Shown piece after piece: positions 36,428-41,511 of a DNA stretch of 41,511 bases. Position numbers and translations under genes: made by a program. The stretch spans positions 1 to 41,511 of the forward strand of contig CAJQRN010000022.1 in the NCBI GenBank assembly GCA_905612295.1, given 5' to 3'. The notes under the pieces were generated by a model that worked only from the letters and a program-made list of their open reading frames with translations, ran no database searches and was not told the origin of the DNA. The stretch's first letter is position 1; each line of letters starts with the position of its first letter. This DNA is from an uncultured Candidatus Nitrosopumilus sp. Its GTDB lineage: Archaea > Thermoproteota > Nitrososphaeria > Nitrososphaerales > Nitrosopumilaceae.

Positions 36428-37351
36428 ATGGCTGTAAATAGAATTGTTTCATTTCTACCTAGTGCTACTGAATTATTGTATGAATTTGGTGTGCAAGATA
36501 AATTATTTGGAGTTACACATGAATGTAAATATCCTGACTCTGCTAAATTGAAACCTCAGGTAATTTCTTCTGTAATAAATTCTGATGAATTAACAAGTAA
36601 TGAAATCAACACTGTTACCTGTACTCTATTGCGTGACGGAAAAGATATTTTTACTTTAAATGAAAAAAATCTTAAAAATGCAAATCCTGATTTAATTATT
36701 TCTCAAGAAACTTGTGAGGTTTGTGCAGCTTATACTACACAAGTTAAAAATGCACTCGACATTCTTCCAAAAAAACCTGAATTGTATTCTATGGATCCTC
36801 ATAACTTGGATGAAATAATACAATCCGTTATAACATTGGGAAAAATTTTGGATAAAAACCAAAAAGCTTTAGAAATTGTAAATTCCTTAAAAAAAAGAAT
36901 TCAAAATATACAAAATTCAAAAAATAAACTATCACTCAAAGTACTTGCAATAGAATGGATTGAACCATTTTTTACTGCAGGTCACTGGATTCCTCAAATG
37001 ATTGAATCTGCTGGAGGAATTAACTTAATCAGTAAATCTGGTGAACATTCTCGACGTATGACTATGAATGAAATTGTAGATTCTGATCCTGATGTGATTA
37101 TTTTCATGCCCTGTGGATTTGATACTTTACGTACTGTATCTGAATATGATACAATTTTGAGGAATAATCCTGATTGGAATTCTCTAAATGCTGTAAAGAA
37201 TAAACAAATTTTTGCTGTTGATGCAAATTCTTTTTTTAGCAAACCTAGTATTCGAACCGTTGAAGGGTTGGAGATTTTGGCTAAAATCATACAACCTGAC
37301 AAATTTGGTGATTTAGTTGTGTCTGAAGGTTCTTTTTCCAATATTTCTTAA
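36428..37351 (+). CDS. BtuF/FecB-like periplasmic-binding-protein fold without signal peptide
   Basis: 307 residues. It has the cobalamin/siderophore substrate-binding fold: RIVSFLPSATELLYEFG, SSVINSDELTSNEINTV and NPDLIISQETCEVCA, then WNSLNAVKNKQIFAVDANSFF. It starts MAVNRIV with no signal peptide or lipobox, so it is predicted cytoplasmic, unlike true ABC-importer binding proteins. No permease or ATPase gene adjoins it. It may bind a cobalamin-like or metal ligand. A TTTAAAC box about 26 bases upstream (36399-36405) may be its promoter. Confidence 0.75.
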   Translation: MAVNRIVSFLPSATELLYEFGVQDKLFGVTHECKYPDSAKLKPQVISSVINSDELTSNEINTVTCTLLRDGKDIFTLNEKNLKNANPDLIISQETCEVCAAYTTQVKNALDILPKKPELYSMDPHNLDEIIQSVITLGKILDKNQKALEIVNSLKKRIQNIQNSKNKLSLKVLAIEWIEPFFTAGHWIPQMIESAGGINLISKSGEHSRRMTMNEIVDSDPDVIIFMPCGFDTLRTVSEYDTILRNNPDWNSLNAVKNKQIFAVDANSFFSKPSIRTVEGLEILAKIIQPDKFGDLVVSEGSFSNIS

Positions 37352-37386
37352 AAATCCCTTATCTATGGCAAAATACCACACTTTGT

Positions 37387-37587
37387 ATGGTTCGAGTAAA
37401 ACTAACTGAAAAAGAAAAAGAAAAAGCAAAGAAAGAACAAACTGTAAGGGCAGAACAATCTCGTGCTGCTAGAAGAAGCGGTAAAAGTACAAAAGTTGAG
37501 GGTAAGGTTGCTAAATCAACTTCAAAAACAAAGGAATCTAGGTCATCTAAGAAAATTGCAACTATAAAAAAGAGAACTAGAAGTTAA
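37387..37587 (+). CDS. Small lysine/arginine-rich protein
   Basis: 66 residues, about 40% Lys/Arg, with a run MVRVKLTEKEKEKAKKEQ and a repetitive Ser/Lys tail. It is predicted to bind DNA or RNA through charge. No known motif. It starts 36 bases after the BtuF-like gene and may be in its transcript. Confidence 0.55.
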   Translation: MVRVKLTEKEKEKAKKEQTVRAEQSRAARRSGKSTKVEGKVAKSTSKTKESRSSKKIATIKKRTRS

Positions 37588-37675
37588 TTATCTTCATTTC
37601 TTGTCTATGATTACTAATTACATTGACAATGAAAGTTGCTAACGTAAAGCAAATTGTCGATTTAATCATAATAAA

Positions 37676-38440
37676 ATGAAAACAATGAGTGATACTTCTG
37701 AAATAATTTTTTCAAATTATGGAATTTATGATTTAGGTGATAATCTTGAATTATCCCTTCCAAACACTTTGATTAAATTTCAAAGAATAAGCGATAATGC
37801 TTTTTCATATTTTCGAGAAAATTCAGAAGGTCAAATAATTGAAAAAATTATCCCTGTAAAATCCAATGATGTTAAAATTGAACTGGCTCCTATCCGACCT
37901 CTTAATCACCCTGCAAAAAGAACAAACTATGTTTTTTTAAAACTTGATAAAGAAATTCACCTTGGTGAAAATTCAGCTGCAAGTATTTTTGTTCACTGTC
38001 CTATTGAAATTGGAATATTTTTAATCTATGGTGACAATCATGAGCCTCTTGATTGGATAACTTGTAGTCCTTTTAATTCTAGATTTAGCCTATATGGTTC
38101 TCCTGACACCGGAACATTATGTAAATATGCAGAAGTATCATTAGCTACTGATTACAATGACTCTGTTTCTTATGTGAATGGAGTGATGCATATTGTCATT
38201 GAAAATACTTTATCTTTTGCACAAACTATCAGTAAAGTAATTTTTCCTATAACTGATAACAATCTATACTATAAGGATTCTAAATCTATTGTAGATGGAA
38301 TAAAAATAATTATGAAAAAACGTGCAGCTGTAAATATTGCTGAGATAAAACCAACTCTTGTGGATACTGAGTGGACCCCAGCACCTGCTTGGGATAACTC
38401 AATTACCAGTGTTCATCATATGGAGATGACTTTAGAATAA
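37676..38440 (+). CDS. DUF432 family protein
   Basis: 254 residues. The order YGIYDLGDNLELSLPNTLIKF, KRTNYVFLKLDKEI, ASIFVHCPIEIGIFL and ALYGSPDTGTLCKYAEV-like segments match DUF432, usually encoded beside a small mechanosensitive channel in archaea. An ATG at 37685 is a second start. Its stop and the mscS start share one base (TAATG), so the two are translationally coupled. Its function is unknown; it may modulate the channel. Confidence 0.78.
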   Translation: MKTMSDTSEIIFSNYGIYDLGDNLELSLPNTLIKFQRISDNAFSYFRENSEGQIIEKIIPVKSNDVKIELAPIRPLNHPAKRTNYVFLKLDKEIHLGENSAASIFVHCPIEIGIFLIYGDNHEPLDWITCSPFNSRFSLYGSPDTGTLCKYAEVSLATDYNDSVSYVNGVMHIVIENTLSFAQTISKVIFPITDNNLYYKDSKSIVDGIKIIMKKRAAVNIAEIKPTLVDTEWTPAPAWDNSITSVHHMEMTLE

Positions 38441-39264
38441 TGGTGCTAGAATTACTACAGAGTTTATCTGAAATGCAACTTGTTGGAGAATTAACTGTTC
38501 TTTCCTTGTTAATCGGTGGTATTATCATGGCAGGTGGTATAATCATTGCAAAAATTGCAAAATTATTATTTCATAAATATTATGCACCGTCATTACCTAA
38601 AGACACTGCTCAGAATATCAGCAAATTAATTTATTTTGGAATTTTAATAATTTCTTTTCTAGGATTTACTTCTAGCCAGGGGATTGATTTATCTGGAATT
38701 ATGGTTGCAGGTGGAATATTTGCAGTGGTTATTGGATTTGCAACACAATCTGTTGTTTCTAATTTAATATCTGGCCTTTTTTTGATTGTTGAAAAACCTG
38801 CAAAACATGGAGACACTATCGATCTTCCTGATATGGGGATTTCTGGAACTCTTTTAGATATTGGAACGTTTTCCAGTAAAGTTAGAAGATTTGATGGCAC
38901 TGTTACTAGAATTCCTAATGACAAATTCTTTACATCCAACATTCGCTCCCTCACTTTATCTACTGTTAGACGTGCTGACGCTGTGGTAGGAATTTCATAC
39001 AATTCCGATATAGAAAATGCAATTTTAGTCATGAAAAATGAGATTTTACAAACCATGCCTTTTGTACTTCAAATCCCTGAACCTGAATTTCGAATTGAGG
39101 CATTAGGTGACTCTAGTGTAAATATTCATGTCTTTGTTTGGTATCCTAAAGATGATTGGAGTCAAGCTCAACCTATTCTTCTTGGAACCCTTAAACGAGC
39201 TCTTGATAATGCTGCAATTGAAATCCCTTTCCCACAAAGAGTGATTTGGTCTGGAAAAGATTAA
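38440..39264 (+). CDS. mscS: Small-conductance mechanosensitive channel (MscS)
   Basis: 274 residues. Three membrane helices (about 15-38, 60-80 and 84-118) lead to the pore helix GIMVAGGIFAVVIGFATQSV, with the Gly/Ala spacing of MscS TM3. The beta domain follows (PAKHGDTIDLPDMGISGTLL, RFDGTVTRIPND). The protein relieves pressure on osmotic downshock. Coupled to DUF432. Its end overlaps by four bases the convergent small membrane gene. Confidence 0.9.
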   Translation: MVLELLQSLSEMQLVGELTVLSLLIGGIIMAGGIIIAKIAKLLFHKYYAPSLPKDTAQNISKLIYFGILIISFLGFTSSQGIDLSGIMVAGGIFAVVIGFATQSVVSNLISGLFLIVEKPAKHGDTIDLPDMGISGTLLDIGTFSSKVRRFDGTVTRIPNDKFFTSNIRSLTLSTVRRADAVVGISYNSDIENAILVMKNEILQTMPFVLQIPEPEFRIEALGDSSVNIHVFVWYPKDDWSQAQPILLGTLKRALDNAAIEIPFPQRVIWSGKD

Positions 39265-39539
39265 CTAGTTTTTGCTTGTTTTTTATCTGCACGTCTTTTC
39301 TTAATTAAACTAAACATGATCATACCTACATTGATAATTGAAATAATTTCAATCAAATCTACACCGTATAGGAACCAATCAATTATTGGGTGAACTCTTG
39401 AAATGATTCCTGCTTCAAGCATTATGTCTGCATTCCACACCATGTGCGGTATTTGAATAAATTGTATTATTGCAATTATAACTATACTTCCTAGTATTTT
39501 ATTTTCATACCAATTCCAAAATTTAGTCCACGGATTCAT
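39261..39539 (-). CDS. Small two-helix membrane protein
   Basis: 92 residues. Hydrophobic segments GSIVIIAIIQFIQIPHMVW (17-35) and LIEIISIINVGMIMFSLI (62-79), with a basic tail KKRRADKKQAKTS that is probably cytoplasmic. IPHMVWNAD between them holds His and Trp. Function unknown. The 14-bp repeats at 39590 are about 50 bases upstream of its start. Confidence 0.6.
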   Translation of the reverse strand: MNPWTKFWNWYENKILGSIVIIAIIQFIQIPHMVWNADIMLEAGIISRVHPIIDWFLYGVDLIEIISIINVGMIMFSLIKKRRADKKQAKTS

Positions 39540-39589
39540 GAATTATTTTATTCTTTAATTGTATTAAACGCTGTTAAAATTAGACATAA

Positions 39590-39645
39590 CTAATTAGATT
39601 CACCTAATTAGATTCACCTAATTAGATTCACCTAATTAGATTCAC
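39590..39645. repeat. Four perfect tandem copies of a 14-bp unit
   Basis: CTAATTAGATTCAC repeated four times without change. Each unit holds the palindrome CTAATTAG. It lies 51 bases upstream of the small membrane gene (minus strand) and ends five bases before the stop of cysS. It may be an operator/promoter array or part of a cysS 3' end; the T-rich run after it is on the plus strand only. Confidence 0.95.
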
Positions 39646-39650
39646 TTTTT

Positions 39651-41039
39651 TTATTTTTCTGATTTTATTTTTTCTTTTTTCATCCAAATTGTTCTTTCTT
39701 TATGATCAATTAATTCTATGTTCATTTTATTTAATTTATCTCGAATTTTATCTGCTTTATCAAATTGTTTTTCTTCTCTAAATTTTTCTCTGTTTAAAAT
39801 TAGTTCATCTATCTCTTGTATTTCATTTTGACTCATTTCAGGTACAGTTAATCCTAGTATTGATGAAATTCTTTCAAACTCTTTTTTAATAATCGCCCCG
39901 TTTTCTTTTCCTAATTTTTCTGCTGCAGCTAATCTGTTTGTTTCTTTTACTAATTGAAAAAATGCCGATAATGCAAGATGTGTGTTGAAGTCATCCTCTA
40001 ATGATTTATCAAATTCTATGCCTATTTTCTGAACATTTTCTGATATATTTTCCTGATTTTTATTATTTGCATGAATTAATTCAAAATAACATGTTTCTAC
40101 TTGTCTCCATTTTGTAAGATTTTCTTTTAACATATCTTCTGAATAATCTATTACTTTGGAATAATGTCCTGATAAGCAAAACAATCTGATTATGTTTGGA
40201 CCCCAATTTTCTAACACTTGTTTAATTGATTTTGTATTTCCTAATGATTTTGACATTTTTTCACCACTAATTGTAACCATACCTACATGCATCCAAATTT
40301 TTGCAAAAGGTAAATTTGTACATGCTTCTGATTGTGCAATTTCATTTTCGTGGTGAGGAAAAATTAAATCTCGTCCACCGCCATGAATATCAAAATTTTC
40401 TCCAAGGTACTTTAAACTCATTACTGAGCATTCGATATGCCATCCTGGTCTTCCTTTCCCCCATGGACTCTCCCATGTTGGATTAATATCTGAAAATTTC
40501 CATACTGCAAAATCTGCTGGATCCTTTTTTGTTTCATCTATTTGTATTCTTGATCCTGACTGTAGTTCGTCTATTTTCTTTTTTGAAAGTTTTCCATACC
40601 CTGAAAATTTTGAAACTGCAAAATACACTCCGTTTTTTGTAACGTATGCTATTTCTTTATCAATTAATTTTTTAATAAATTCTATAATGTCTTCTATGTG
40701 TTCTGTGGCTTTTGGATAATTTGTGGCACGTTTAACATTTAACTCCTCAAAATCTCTAAAATAATTTTCAATGTATTTTGAACTAATTTCTTCTGCAGTT
40801 ACATTTTCTTTAGTGGCACGATTTATGATTTTATCGTCTACATCCGTAAAATTTTGAACAAAATCCACTTCAACTTGTTTACTTTCTAGATATTTTCTTA
40901 AAACATCAAAAACTATGATTGTTCTGGCATGTCCTATGTGCGATTCATCATACACTGTAACCCCACAGAGATAAATTTTAATTTTTTTTGTAATGTCTAA
41001 TTCCTGTTCAACTGCTGTTAATGTGTCCTGGAGATTCAT
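39651..41039 (-). CDS. cysS: Cysteinyl-tRNA synthetase
   Basis: 462 residues, the expected length. Class I signatures: HIGH at 34-37 (VYDESHIGHA) and KMSKS at 261-265. The zinc ligands of CysRS are seen as Cys25, Cys204 and His229/His230 (IFPHHENE). FTDVDDKIINRA is the family motif. The C-terminal helical domain ends in a lysine-rich tail. Starts four bases after nadE, so they form an operon. It charges tRNA-Cys directly, so Sep-tRNA chemistry is not required. Confidence 0.97.
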   Translation of the reverse strand: MNLQDTLTAVEQELDITKKIKIYLCGVTVYDESHIGHARTIIVFDVLRKYLESKQVEVDFVQNFTDVDDKIINRATKENVTAEEISSKYIENYFRDFEELNVKRATNYPKATEHIEDIIEFIKKLIDKEIAYVTKNGVYFAVSKFSGYGKLSKKKIDELQSGSRIQIDETKKDPADFAVWKFSDINPTWESPWGKGRPGWHIECSVMSLKYLGENFDIHGGGRDLIFPHHENEIAQSEACTNLPFAKIWMHVGMVTISGEKMSKSLGNTKSIKQVLENWGPNIIRLFCLSGHYSKVIDYSEDMLKENLTKWRQVETCYFELIHANNKNQENISENVQKIGIEFDKSLEDDFNTHLALSAFFQLVKETNRLAAAEKLGKENGAIIKKEFERISSILGLTVPEMSQNEIQEIDELILNREKFREEKQFDKADKIRDKLNKMNIELIDHKERTIWMKKEKIKSEK

Positions 41040-41043
41040 TTTA

Positions 41044-41511
41044 CTATCTATCTGGTTTTGTAGCTAGTAATCTTTTATGTTCACTGTTTATGTTTAATTC
41101 ATAAATTTTTTCAACTGTTTTTTTATCTATTTTTGTAATTTCTGCTGTTTCTTGGACCGTAAGTTTTTTTTCAAATAGACAATATAGTATGGAGTCCACT
41201 TCTTCGTACTGTATTCCTAATTCTTTTTCTGCTTCGTGATCTTTCCAAAGATGCGGACTAGATTTTTTTAATATTATATTTTCTGGAATTCCTAAATATT
41301 TTGCAATTTCTCTAACTTGTAATTTGTATAGTGAAACAATTGGTGTTAAATCTGATGCACCATCACCAAATTTTGTAAAATATCCAATTAGATGTTCACT
41401 TTTATCACTTGATCCTAACACTAAATAATTTTCAATATTTGCATAATAGTATAAAATATTTGTTCTGACTCTTGCCCTTAGATTCCCTTTCGCTTTTTCA
41501 TTTGGTTGTAA
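41044..41511 (-). CDS. nadE: NAD+ synthetase, C-terminal part (5' end outside the window)
   Basis: The frame is open to the window edge, giving 155 visible residues: LQPNEKAKGNLRARVRTNIL, ENYLVLGSSDKSEHLIGYFTKFGDGASDLTPI, SLYKLQVREIAKYLGIP and a tail with SSPHLW. GTGNKSE-type LGSSDKSE, GYFTKFGDGA and the KLQVREIA helix are typical of NadE. The enzyme forms NAD+ from deamido-NAD+ and ammonia or glutamine; the amidotransferase half, if any, would lie outside. It overlaps nothing and precedes cysS by four bases. Confidence 0.9.
   Translation of the reverse strand, partial: LQPNEKAKGNLRARVRTNILYYYANIENYLVLGSSDKSEHLIGYFTKFGDGASDLTPIVSLYKLQVREIAKYLGIPENIILKKSSPHLWKDHEAEKELGIQYEEVDSILYCLFEKKLTVQETAEITKIDKKTVEKIYELNINSEHKRLLATKPDR

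Noticed and set aside
39590-39645. 14-bp repeats as CRISPR
   Set aside because: Unit too short and no spacers between copies.

Overview
The window looks like chromosome of an ammonia-oxidising archaeon of the Nitrosopumilus type (Thaumarchaeota/Nitrososphaerota, group I.1a). The 16S and 23S rRNA genes are archaeal and of group I.1a character. Translation and transcription proteins are archaeal (EF-1alpha, S10, Rpo12, EndA, an archaeal/eukaryotic-type ATP-dependent DNA ligase, NreA). Base composition outside the rRNA genes is very AT-rich. Genes are short, closely packed and often overlap by 1 to 11 bases at their ends. Several A/T boxes sit about 25 bases before a start codon, as expected for leaderless archaeal mRNAs.

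Layout: 1-1911 (minus) holds a partial MaoC-like gene preceded by a 590-residue double-SDR protein resembling the N-terminal half of bifunctional malonyl-CoA reductase. 2001-6186 holds two small unknown genes, EndA, a PhoU-like DUF47 protein, DNA ligase and a small membrane protein. 6251-9381 has the archaeal fructose-bisphosphate aldolase/phosphatase diverging from EF-1alpha, S10 and Rpo12. 9382-13559 mixes small zinc-binding proteins, a 40-residue ribbon-helix-helix protein, a LOG-like protein, 3-hydroxyacyl-CoA dehydrogenase, a HIT hydrolase and a J-domain/ferredoxin fusion. 13609-19178 has two cupins, TPR proteins, several tiny genes and a glutamate-1-semialdehyde-aminomutase-like aminotransferase. 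19550-24172 is the rRNA operon: 16S then 23S, with no spacer tRNA and no 5S following. Long complementary flanks can form pre-16S and pre-23S processing stems. Directly behind the 23S stem lie five identical 42-bp tandem repeats.

24473-41511 holds an RDD membrane protein, a methyltransferase, MsrA, a universal stress protein, a phosphoribosyltransferase, a secreted TPR/matrixin metalloprotease, BirA, a methionine-rich winged-helix protein, an atypical epimerase-like SDR, a CoA-binding protein, a secreted DUF4344-like protein whose HExxH motif reads HQVSH, NreA, a BtuF-like protein, a DUF432-MscS pair, CysS and the 3' part of NadE.

Working together: the 3-hydroxyacyl-CoA dehydrogenase, BirA (biotin for acetyl/propionyl-CoA carboxylase), FBP aldolase/phosphatase and perhaps the double-SDR/MaoC pair fit carbon fixation by the 3-hydroxypropionate/4-hydroxybutyrate cycle followed by gluconeogenesis. 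The rest is mostly information processing, redox and metal handling, and envelope functions. I see no CRISPR array, transposase, integrase or phage gene; the unusual material is the repeats, the small zinc proteins, and several family members that have lost catalytic residues.
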